A stretch of 5,026 bases of DNA from Acetatifactor sp. (GTDB taxonomy: Bacteria; Bacillota; Clostridia; Lachnospirales; Lachnospiraceae): assembly GCA_016303085.1 (NCBI GenBank), contig JAEDMI010000185.1:1-5026 (forward strand), given 5' to 3'. The notes under the pieces are model-generated. The model did no database searches, was not told the DNA's origin, and saw only the letters and a program-made list of their open reading frames with translations. The stretch's first letter is position 1, and each line of letters opens with the position of its first letter. This document shows, one piece after another, positions 1-5,026 of the stretch. Made by a program: the position numbers and the translations under genes.

Positions 1-35
1 CTATTCTTCCACTCATAGTCTAACCGCTCCTTCAT
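1..35 (-). CDS. Probable start of a further minus-strand gene, truncated by the window edge
   Basis: An ATG at 35-33 opens a minus-strand frame that stays open to the left edge and reads MKERLDYEWKN before it is cut. Eleven codons are too few to identify a product. Three things support a real start. There is an AAGGTGG Shine-Dalgarno-like stretch at 47-53, though the 11-base spacing is long. An exact TATAAT box at 97-92 lies upstream. The distance from that box to the ATG (57 bases) is almost the same as in the main operon (59 bases), where the same operator motif precedes the promoter. A GTG in the same frame at 49-47 is an alternative start, but it has no good ribosome binding site. The gene lies after a strong terminator, so it should be its own transcription unit, probably co-regulated with the operon at 4703-175. 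Confidence 0.42.
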   Translation of the reverse strand, partial: MKERLDYEWKN

Positions 36-91
36 CTTTTGCAATTCCACCTTATTATAGCATTCAAGGCATGAAGAATAAAGCAGTTATT

Positions 92-120
92 ATTATATTA
101 AAAGAAAAGTAAAAAATCTT
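92..120 (-). promoter_or_regulatory. Predicted promoter of the left-edge gene
   Basis: Read on the minus strand, a perfect TATAAT -10 hexamer occupies 97-92. With a 17-base spacer the -35 hexamer would be AAGATT at 120-115, which is far from TTGACA. The predicted transcription start is near 85, giving a leader of about 50 bases before the ATG at 35. A good -10 with a poor -35, and a palindromic element centred at about -42, suggests control by an activator, or by a repressor covering the -35 region. The same layout occurs at 4762-4790. Confidence 0.5.
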
Positions 121-137
121 ACGCTGGCAGCATAAAA
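117..137. promoter_or_regulatory. Operator-like imperfect palindrome, copy 1
   Basis: This 21-bp element has arms TCTTACGCTG and CAGCATAAAA around a central G at 127, and 8 of 10 arm positions are symmetric. It matches the element at 4787-4807 at 18 of 21 positions. Of the three differences, one is the central base. The other two (123 and 131) are the two halves of one dyad pair: G/C here, T/A in the other copy. It is centred at about -42 from the predicted start near 85. It overlaps the T-tract of the operon terminator by four bases, so terminator and next promoter are packed together. No known regulator is recognised. Confidence 0.55.
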
Positions 138-161
138 AGCGTGCGTCTGCACGCACGCTTT
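134..161 (-). terminator. Intrinsic terminator of the three-gene operon
   Basis: An 11-bp perfect inverted repeat (AAAGCGTGCGT at 136-146, ACGCACGCTTT at 151-161) encloses a 4-base loop. On the minus strand the stem runs into a stretch of five T (138-134), the normal form of a Rho-independent terminator. It begins 13 bases after the TAG of the 511-residue gene. The plus-strand side has only three T after the stem, so action is mainly on minus-strand transcripts. Confidence 0.9.
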
Positions 162-174
162 CATCAAAGATTTT

Positions 175-1710
175 CTATGCAAAAATTGAGAAGAAATTGC
201 GAATTCCATTCCCAATTGCTCTTCCTACACTTTTTATTCCATCCCACACAGTCTTTGCCATGGATTTTGCAACCGTTGCTACTTTTTTCGCCGTTTCATG
301 TATTTTTTCACCAATACCGGAACCGGCCGCAAAAGCTACCATACCTGTTACAACCCCTATTGCCACAGCCAATGGTTTGCCAATGACAGGAATCAGACCA
401 ACAATTCTTTTCAATGGTTGTACTGCTTTCTGTGCCTTTTTTGCTGCAAGGAATCCTCCAAAAAAAGAAATTGTATTTCTCCCAATCTGATCTATACCCT
501 TCGACAGACTTATATTTCCTTTTGCAATACTATATAAAACCTTGGCATTTTCCACTCCCACACAGGCAATACCGGTAATTACATCACTTCCAAGGTATTG
601 TCTGGGGATAAGATTGAAGCATCCCTTTTGAACCGCAATTTCCAGAGCCCCTGCCGTTACTCCTTTTATTCCGCCATCCACTCCGGACGCAATTGCCGTT
701 TTTGCTAATTCGGAAGTCTCTATCTTCTCTCCCTGGATCATTTTCTGTACAGCTGTAATCCCGGTAGTGAATGCGGCGGAAGACAAGGCCATGCATCCTG
801 CCTGTTTTCCAATATGTAAGGCAACCTTCTGCATTTCACCCGAAGTCAGAACATTCGGGGTTTTCCCCTCCTGTTGGGCAGCCTTTTGCATCTGTTTTCC
901 CTCTTCCTTTGATAATCCGGAAAACAGATCAATCTTTTTATTCCCTTTTTCTACAATGTACTCCTCAATTACCGTTTTATTACATCCGTTTTCTTTTAGG
1001 ATCTCCCGAACTCGATCAGCCTGTCCCTTCGGAACGACAATTTGCTGCGAAGTGTAGTTTCCTTCCATAATATATTTTGCAGTATCTTCCGGCGTTTTGC
1101 CAAACTTCATTTGAAACCGCTCATAAGTACCTGTGGAATGGTTAAATACCTCTACATCTACGGAGTTCTTTGCATGGGACTCCAATACCTTCGCTTCCAT
1201 ATCCAGCCCATTGAGCTTTGCATTCACATTCACCGATTCCGCAAATAGATTCTCAAAAATATTCCCATCCAGATTCTTACATCCGTTCACAACATCGGTT
1301 CCGTTATTGAAAACAGCATTGGCAAGATTTTCATTTGCATGGAAAAGTGCTTCATCAACCACCTTCAATTGTTCCGAAAATTCTGCTGCCGAAACACCCA
1401 CCGCAGACTCCTGAATTCTGTTTGAAAGCCATTTTTCTTTGGAAACGCCTTTTTCTGCCGCTTCATTAACCGATGTCAGAGCAGCATCATACTGATGAAC
1501 CATACCATACACATCAGACACTTTACTCCGAATATCTTCTTCCGTTTTTTCGGGTAATTCCTTCCGGAACATATCACATAACCATTCATCATCAGAAAGT
1601 TCCGGATTCTTATCTTTATATGCCCGGAGCAGTCTCTGATAGATTTTGAATGTTGACCTGATATCTAAATTAGACACCTCACTTATTGCATTATCCTGGA
1701 AATCTCCCAT
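175..1710 (-). CDS. Putative effector: D-QxK nuclease-like segment plus hydrophobic, membrane-active-looking C-terminus
   Basis: This 511-residue protein is the last gene of the operon. The chosen start (ATG 1710-1708, MGDFQDNAIS) has AAGGAG six bases upstream and begins 16 bases after the ATPase stop. In-frame ATGs at 1740 and 1782 overlap the ATPase gene or its stop and have weaker sites. Residues 1-130 are charged and mostly helical-looking. Residues about 150-235 resemble, from memory, a recurrent unnamed bacterial segment: E153 in a helix, D185 in SVDVEVF, then Q200-M-K202 in RFQMKFGKT, followed by a VVPKGQ stretch. The E-D-QxK order suits a restriction-endonuclease-like fold, but catalysis is inference. 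Residues about 296-467 hold several Gly/Ala-rich hydrophobic stretches, the strongest around 436-467. The last 40 residues form Lys-rich amphipathic helices ending FFSIFA. There is no signal peptide. A nuclease, pore-former or structural role are all open. Confidence 0.88.
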   Translation of the reverse strand: MGDFQDNAISEVSNLDIRSTFKIYQRLLRAYKDKNPELSDDEWLCDMFRKELPEKTEEDIRSKVSDVYGMVHQYDAALTSVNEAAEKGVSKEKWLSNRIQESAVGVSAAEFSEQLKVVDEALFHANENLANAVFNNGTDVVNGCKNLDGNIFENLFAESVNVNAKLNGLDMEAKVLESHAKNSVDVEVFNHSTGTYERFQMKFGKTPEDTAKYIMEGNYTSQQIVVPKGQADRVREILKENGCNKTVIEEYIVEKGNKKIDLFSGLSKEEGKQMQKAAQQEGKTPNVLTSGEMQKVALHIGKQAGCMALSSAAFTTGITAVQKMIQGEKIETSELAKTAIASGVDGGIKGVTAGALEIAVQKGCFNLIPRQYLGSDVITGIACVGVENAKVLYSIAKGNISLSKGIDQIGRNTISFFGGFLAAKKAQKAVQPLKRIVGLIPVIGKPLAVAIGVVTGMVAFAAGSGIGEKIHETAKKVATVAKSMAKTVWDGIKSVGRAIGNGIRNFFSIFA

Positions 1711-1726
1711 AACCCTCTCCTTGTGT

Positions 1727-3217
1727 TTATTTTGATGCATTCTTGAATTTTCTTTCCTTATATTCCTTCTGCATATTTTCAACGGAATCTTTCATCAGTT
1801 CAGATAAAGAATGTGTGTTTTCGATTGCCCGAACGATATCATTAGTAGTAACAAAATCCTTTTCATCCGTAAATACCGTTTCAACCGCGTCTTTCACAAC
1901 CCCCTCAATATCGGCACCGCTATAGCCTTTTGTCAGATTAACCAGTTTTCCAATATCAATATTTTTCAAATCCGCGGGACGTCTCTTCCGTATATGAATG
2001 TCAAAAATACCGGCCCTTTCTTTTTCATCGGGTAAACCCACATAGAATAGTTCATCAAATCTGCCTTTTCTCAACAATTCCGGTGGAAGCTTTGTAATAT
2101 TATTGGCCGTGGCAACCACAAAAGTTGCACTTGTCTTTTCCTGCATCCATGTCAGAAAATTACCAAACAACCTGGTCATGACTTCCGCTCCTCCACCGTC
2201 TCCTCCTACTCCGGCGAAGGCCTTCTCCAATTCATCTATCCAGAGGATACATGGAGAAATAGCCTCTGCAAGCGCAATTGCCTTCCGCAGATTGCACTCG
2301 GATTCACCAACATATTTTCCCATAATCCGCCCCATATCCAACCGAAGGAGTGGAACCTCAAACAAACCGGATGCCACCTTGGCACTTAATGATTTTCCAC
2401 ATCCCGGCATTCCGGCAACCAATACACCCTTTGGTACATCCACACCAAAGCGCCTGGCTTTGTTCATATTCTTAAAAACCCGGGCTTTTCGAATCAGCCA
2501 CTCCTTCAGGTTATCCAGTCCGCCTATATCTTCAATGGTCTCTTTCACATCAACCATTTCCAGTATTCCGGCCTTGCGAATCATCTGTTGTTTTTGTTCA
2601 AAAATTAATTTCAGGTCCTTTCGGGCGAGCTTCCCGCTACTTGCATAAGCCAATGCAATCAGATTACAGATTTCAAACTCCGTCAGGCCCTTAAACGCCA
2701 TAGCCATCTCGTCCAGGAAATCTCTGGAGACCGGAGGAATCCCACTGGATGCAATAAATTCCTCTATCACCTCCGCAATCTCCTCAACGGACAAATAATC
2801 CATCTCAAGAATGGTAATATATTTTTCCAATTTCCGGGGAATCACAATGCTTTCTGATACAATCAGAATAGCGGCGTCTGCGCCGGCGTGAATCTGTCTT
2901 GCAAGACCTTTTATTTTGGCCGCAATTCTCGCATCCTCAAGATACGGAGTGACATCTTTTAATACCAGCATCTTCCCGTCCAGCAAATCCACAGACTTAT
3001 TCAAATCCAGCATCATCTCGAAGGAGCAGTCCTCCACAATCGGCGTTCCGGTATAAAAGTCGATATAGCCCTGCGACTCATTCCACTCATACATTTCCTC
3101 TTTATAGTGTAGGGAACGCAGAAGGCGATCCATTTTTTCTTCCTCAAAGGTATTCACATAAAGAATCGGGAAACCCGCATCCAGATATCGGATTAATCTA
3201 TTTTTCAATAATTGCAT
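1727..3217 (-). CDS. Ycf46-type AAA+ ATPase
   Basis: This 496-residue AAA+ ATPase matches the Ycf46-like family in length and layout. Residues 1-160 form the family's N-terminal region, which looks like a degenerate ATPase fold without a Walker A. A helical linker (160-225) leads to the active module. That module has DIGGLDNLKEWL (230-241), Walker A GMPGCGKS (269-276), a pore-loop-like KYVGESE (301-307), Walker B CILWIDELE (323-331, D328/E329), sensor-1 N372 in VVATANN, arginine fingers R383/R386 in LLRKGRFDE, and GYSGADI (431-437) in the sensor-2 region. All catalytic residues are present, so it should hydrolyse ATP, probably as a hexamer in the cytoplasm. No protease domain or membrane segment is seen, unlike FtsH. 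The ATG has AAAGGA seven bases upstream and overlaps the preceding gene by 20 bases, indicating translational coupling. Its substrate is unknown; the encoded neighbours are the obvious candidates. Confidence 0.96.
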   Translation of the reverse strand: MQLLKNRLIRYLDAGFPILYVNTFEEEKMDRLLRSLHYKEEMYEWNESQGYIDFYTGTPIVEDCSFEMMLDLNKSVDLLDGKMLVLKDVTPYLEDARIAAKIKGLARQIHAGADAAILIVSESIVIPRKLEKYITILEMDYLSVEEIAEVIEEFIASSGIPPVSRDFLDEMAMAFKGLTEFEICNLIALAYASSGKLARKDLKLIFEQKQQMIRKAGILEMVDVKETIEDIGGLDNLKEWLIRKARVFKNMNKARRFGVDVPKGVLVAGMPGCGKSLSAKVASGLFEVPLLRLDMGRIMGKYVGESECNLRKAIALAEAISPCILWIDELEKAFAGVGGDGGGAEVMTRLFGNFLTWMQEKTSATFVVATANNITKLPPELLRKGRFDELFYVGLPDEKERAGIFDIHIRKRRPADLKNIDIGKLVNLTKGYSGADIEGVVKDAVETVFTDEKDFVTTNDIVRAIENTHSLSELMKDSVENMQKEYKERKFKNASK

Positions 3218-4703
3218 TTAATAATCCTTTCCCTTTCTTTGGAGGCTTCGGTTGAAAGCCTTCCATCGAAACCGCTTCACACTCTTCACCCCAAATCGTA
3301 TGTCCGTAAAAGACCCCGTTCCTTCTTTCAAACCTTGTACAGACTTCCGCAAACTGCGCAATCGGAACCAGCTCATCCTGATCCCGTTCCATTTTAAACA
3401 CGGCGGAAGCATTGTCGTCACTGTTTTTTAACAGAACATATGCACAATCCTTTTCCAGATAGATATACTGCAGACCTATGCATACAGGCATACATTTCCT
3501 TGTTCTGGTATTAAATACATAGAGCTGGTAATGCTTCTCCGAGCCCAGGTAGTCTACATCATCGGTCACAACAAAAAGCTTCTCTCCCAGCAACCCGAAC
3601 AGTCCCTCACAGACTCCCATGATATTGCTCTGAAATAATATACGAGGCTGGTCATAATAACTGCACAGTTCATATTCAGACTCCAGTTCCACATTGGATT
3701 GTCTGGAGCCATCCATTTTGATTCGTTGAATATGTCTAGCCCAATCATCTAATAAATACAGCCAGGTGCCATCGCAGAACATATACCTGTGCCGATTTTC
3801 CCTGCCATCATCCTCAATGTATGCAATTGACTGTGTATTTTGCTTTTTCCCTGTAAGCGTCTTAGTCACAAAGGCTCTCTCCCCGGTTTCCATGTTATAC
3901 CGGTAAATCTCAACCTTCGGAGTTCCGGACATTTCATAATCATGGCAGCTACATTTGGCATAAAAAACATCCTTCCCGAATCGACAGAAGTCCATGGTGG
4001 TTCCCTTCCCCATTTCCGAGATGCAGACCTCTTCACCATCCCCGTAATAGAATAATTCATAGACCATGTCATTTCCCTTTTTGATCTTTTCAATAACAAA
4101 GCTATGATTATCTACAGACTCCATGTCTTTCACGATTTCTGTCTGTTTTCTTTCCTGTGCCGCATTCATATCCGCCAATGTGCTGTCAAACTCCACATTT
4201 TCAAAGGTAATGCCACAGGATTCCAGCGTACACCCATCCTTCAGTTTCAATCGGACAATGGGGGTATTGACACCGATATAATGAATATCATGCACTCTGG
4301 TCGGAATACTAAACTCTTTCCCGCACAGGTAAATTATCTTCTCCCCCTGATCAAGCAAATCAGCCAGTTCATCCTGGCAAAATGCCACCTTATCTGCATG
4401 ATTCAGTATCTCCTCTTCGTCCGTGTACTCACTGAGTTTTTGTCTCCGTTCCGTATCATCCTCTGTGTACTCAACGCCAAATACCTCACACAGCTTCCTG
4501 CCCAGGTCATCCTCCTCAGGCTGTATCATCTCCAGACTGTCCAGAATATCGTCATAATAGCGATCCTCCAACCATTTCTGTAATCTGCCATCCAGAAAAT
4601 ATTCCTTTACCTTACTCAGATGAAAGCAGCTTCTCAGACTCTCCAAATCAGATGCTTCCATTCCGTTTCCCATATCCAACACAAATCGAATCTTTTTTCC
4701 CAT
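3198..4703 (-). CDS. Propeller-type protein with N-terminal adaptor-like region; possible sensor
   Basis: This 501-residue cytoplasmic-looking protein is the first gene of the operon. The ATG at 4703 has an excellent AAAGGAG six bases upstream. Residues 21-53 carry a conserved-looking block (FHLSKVKEYFLDGRL then QKWLEDRYYDD). Residues 107-150 carry a second one (AFCQDELADLLDQG, EKIIYLCGKEFSIP, YIGVNTPIVRL). From memory, both blocks recur at the N-terminus of otherwise different Clostridia proteins, so I read them as an adaptor or recruitment region; I know no formal name. From about 200 to 480 there are repeated beta-strand units of the kind VFYAK...VEIYRYNMETGE, WLYLLDD...IQRIKMDGS and QLYVFNTRTRKC. 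These resemble DUF5050-like beta-propeller blades, which usually bind ligands or proteins. No catalytic motif, signal peptide or membrane segment is visible. Together with the ATPase and the putative effector it may act as sensor or scaffold; this is inference. Confidence 0.9.
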   Translation of the reverse strand: MGKKIRFVLDMGNGMEASDLESLRSCFHLSKVKEYFLDGRLQKWLEDRYYDDILDSLEMIQPEEDDLGRKLCEVFGVEYTEDDTERRQKLSEYTDEEEILNHADKVAFCQDELADLLDQGEKIIYLCGKEFSIPTRVHDIHYIGVNTPIVRLKLKDGCTLESCGITFENVEFDSTLADMNAAQERKQTEIVKDMESVDNHSFVIEKIKKGNDMVYELFYYGDGEEVCISEMGKGTTMDFCRFGKDVFYAKCSCHDYEMSGTPKVEIYRYNMETGERAFVTKTLTGKKQNTQSIAYIEDDGRENRHRYMFCDGTWLYLLDDWARHIQRIKMDGSRQSNVELESEYELCSYYDQPRILFQSNIMGVCEGLFGLLGEKLFVVTDDVDYLGSEKHYQLYVFNTRTRKCMPVCIGLQYIYLEKDCAYVLLKNSDDNASAVFKMERDQDELVPIAQFAEVCTRFERRNGVFYGHTIWGEECEAVSMEGFQPKPPKKGKGLLNAIIEK

Positions 4704-4761
4704 AAGCTTCTCCTTTGCAACCTTTTTTCTAATTATTCTTCCAAAGCATACCTATAAAATC

Positions 4762-4790
4762 AGTATATCAATTAAAAAAGCGGAAGTCTT
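4762..4790 (-). promoter_or_regulatory. Predicted promoter of the three-gene operon
   Basis: On the minus strand a TATACT -10 hexamer lies at 4767-4762. A 17-base spacer puts the -35 at AAGACT (4790-4785), a poor match to TTGACA. The predicted start is near 4755, giving a leader of about 52 bases to the ATG at 4703. Support comes from comparison with the left-edge promoter. There TATAAT (97-92) sits at the same distance from the same palindrome, and the -35 hexamers AAGACT and AAGATT are nearly identical. A competing reading, TTGATA (4771-4766) with TATGCT (4750-4745), has a short 15-base spacer and no such support. Confidence 0.55.
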
Positions 4791-4807
4791 ACTCTGACAG
4801 AATAAAA
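4787..4807. promoter_or_regulatory. Operator-like imperfect palindrome, copy 2
   Basis: The 21-bp element has arms TCTTACTCTG and CAGAATAAAA around a central A at 4797. Eight of ten arm positions are symmetric. It is centred at about -42 from the predicted operon start. It matches copy 1 (117-137) at 18 of 21 positions, with a paired change (T4793/A4801 here, G/C there) that keeps the dyad. This is what a dimeric transcription factor site would look like; the factor is not encoded in the window. Confidence 0.6.
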
Positions 4808-4845
4808 TCTTCTTGACGAATGTCCGAAGTTTCTTTTTTACTCAC
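4789..4845 (-). CDS. Doubtful 18-codon small ORF upstream of the operon
   Basis: A GTG at 4845-4843 is preceded by AGGAG with six bases of spacing and opens an 18-codon frame (begins MSKKETSDIRQ, ends FILSE, stop TAA at 4791-4789). The ribosome binding site is good, and its AGG lies in the 3' arm of the hairpin at 4854-4866, which could mask it. Against it, the last codons fall inside the palindromic element at 4787-4807, whose second copy at 117-137 does not continue such a frame, so selection there seems to act on DNA. The frame also stays open upstream for some 40 codons without an ATG, so it may be a remnant. I would not name it as a gene without expression data. Confidence 0.18.
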   Translation of the reverse strand: MSKKETSDIRQEDFILSE

Positions 4846-4853
4846 AAAAATCT

Positions 4854-4882
4854 CCTGCTTCGCAGGTTCGCCGCTTCGCGGC
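4854..4882. repeat. Two tandem mini-hairpins with the same GAA/TTC loop
   Basis: Two perfect 5-bp inverted repeats stand three bases apart: CCTGC-TTC-GCAGG (4854-4866) and GCCGC-TTC-GCGGC (4870-4882). On the minus strand both contain GCGAAGC, a heptamer known to form an unusually stable DNA mini-hairpin. Neither is followed by a T-tract in its own right, so they are not typical terminators. They lie between the terminator of the right-edge gene and the operon promoter. I think similar palindromes are dispersed in Lachnospiraceae intergenic regions, but I cannot check that here. Confidence 0.7.
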
Positions 4883-4904
4883 TTCTGTTTTTGTTTGCGG
4901 GCAT

Positions 4905-4939
4905 ACAAAAACAGACACCAACCTTTCGATTGATGTCTG
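4905..4939 (-). terminator. Intrinsic terminator of the right-edge gene
   Basis: On the minus strand CAGACATCAA (4939-4930) pairs with TTGGTGTCTG (4921-4912) across an 8-base loop. The one imperfect position is a T-G wobble on this strand; on the plus strand it would be a C-A mismatch, which supports the minus orientation. The stem is followed by five T (4911-4907) and then GT. It starts 28 bases after the stop codon at 4970-4968. Confidence 0.75.
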
Positions 4940-4967
4940 CATCTTCGTTCCGTTTCCCGGACCAATT

Positions 4968-5026
4968 CTATTTTTTTCCAAAGGTCACCTTACTGATGTA
5001 TTCCAGCAGGCAGCTTCTGGTGAGCA
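4968..5026 (-). CDS. C-terminal end of an unidentified minus-strand gene
   Basis: Reading from 5024, the frame gives 18 codons ending EYISKVTFGKK and a TAG at 4970-4968. The start lies beyond the window. Too little is present for a family call. The frame was chosen because its stop falls at a normal distance (28 bases) before a well-formed minus-strand terminator; the other two minus frames stop earlier, within 14 codons. A plus-strand frame from ATG 4934 is also open to the edge but lacks a ribosome binding site and begins inside the terminator stem. The gene is separated from the operon by the terminator and should be an independent unit. Confidence 0.5.
   Translation of the reverse strand, partial: LTRSCLLEYISKVTFGKK

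Noticed and set aside
141..1414. Several plus-strand open frames of 60-99 codons opposite the 511-residue gene
   Set aside because: They are antisense shadows with Phe/Ser/Cys-rich translations and no supporting motif; the minus-strand frame has good ribosome binding site, terminator and domain-like structure.
1711..1782. Longer versions of the third protein starting at ATG 1782 or ATG 1740
   Set aside because: The start at 1782 would overlap the ATPase gene by 56 bases, and both have weaker or badly spaced ribosome binding sites than AAGGAG before ATG 1710.
2103..2648. Plus-strand open frame of 181 codons opposite the ATPase gene
   Set aside because: It lies wholly antisense to the conserved AAA+ core, has no recognisable domain and a biased composition rich in Ser, Pro, Phe and Ile, and is explained by the codon pattern of the minus-strand gene.
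1727..3217. FtsH-like membrane protease as identity of the ATPase
   Set aside because: There is no N-terminal membrane segment and no HExxH metalloprotease motif after the AAA+ module; the protein ends about 60 residues after the sensor-2 region.
3566..4099. Alternative-frame open stretches inside the propeller gene (both strands)
   Set aside because: They lack ribosome binding sites and recognisable domains and are fully inside the well-supported 501-residue gene.
117..4807. The flanking 21-bp repeats as attachment sites or target duplications of an integrated element
   Set aside because: No integrase or transposase is present. The repeats are imperfect with dyad-preserving changes, and both sit at fixed distance from -10 boxes, which fits operators better. 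The integration reading is not fully excluded without an empty-site genome.
4838..4942. Minus-strand 34-codon frame starting MQTSIERLVS
   Set aside because: It runs through the terminator stem and both mini-hairpins, has only a weak GGAA upstream, and overlaps another open frame. It more likely reflects a dispersed non-coding repeat, although similar short translations seem familiar from Lachnospiraceae annotations.
4934..5026. Plus-strand frame from ATG 4934 open to the right edge
   Set aside because: There is no Shine-Dalgarno sequence or promoter, and the start codon lies within the stem of the minus-strand terminator.

Overview
The window looks like a piece of a Clostridia genome, probably a Lachnospiraceae-type gut Firmicute. 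This is an inference from AT-leaning composition, strong AAGGAG-type ribosome binding sites just upstream of the starts, tight gene packing and the style of the proteins. No rRNA, tRNA, CRISPR array or recognisable transposase is visible.

All supported genes lie on the minus strand, so transcription runs from high to low coordinates. From right to left: (i) the last 18 codons of an unidentified gene (5026-4968) and its intrinsic terminator (4905-4939); (ii) about 200 bases of non-coding DNA with two tandem mini-hairpins and then an operator/promoter; (iii) a three-gene operon, 4703 to 175, made of a 501-residue protein with an N-terminal adaptor-like region and a beta-propeller-like C-terminal part, a 496-residue Ycf46-type AAA+ ATPase overlapping it by 20 bases, and a 511-residue protein starting 16 bases after the ATPase stop; (iv) a strong terminator (134-161); (v) a second operator/promoter and the probable first codons of another gene leaving the left edge (35 to 1).

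The third operon protein has a central segment with an E-D-QxK arrangement like restriction-endonuclease-fold nucleases. A glycine/alanine-rich hydrophobic region and a cationic amphipathic C-terminal tail follow it. A working model is that the propeller protein acts as sensor or adaptor, the AAA+ protein as energy-driven switch or remodeller, and the third protein as effector. That would make this a candidate conflict or stress-response cassette. Its function is not proven by the sequence.

The best new signal is regulatory. Two 21-bp imperfect palindromes (117-137 and 4787-4807) match at 18 of 21 positions, and two of the three differences are compensatory across the dyad. Each sits at exactly the same distance from a TATAAT-like -10 box, centred near -42. 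The operon and the next gene downstream therefore appear to be separate transcription units under one regulator.
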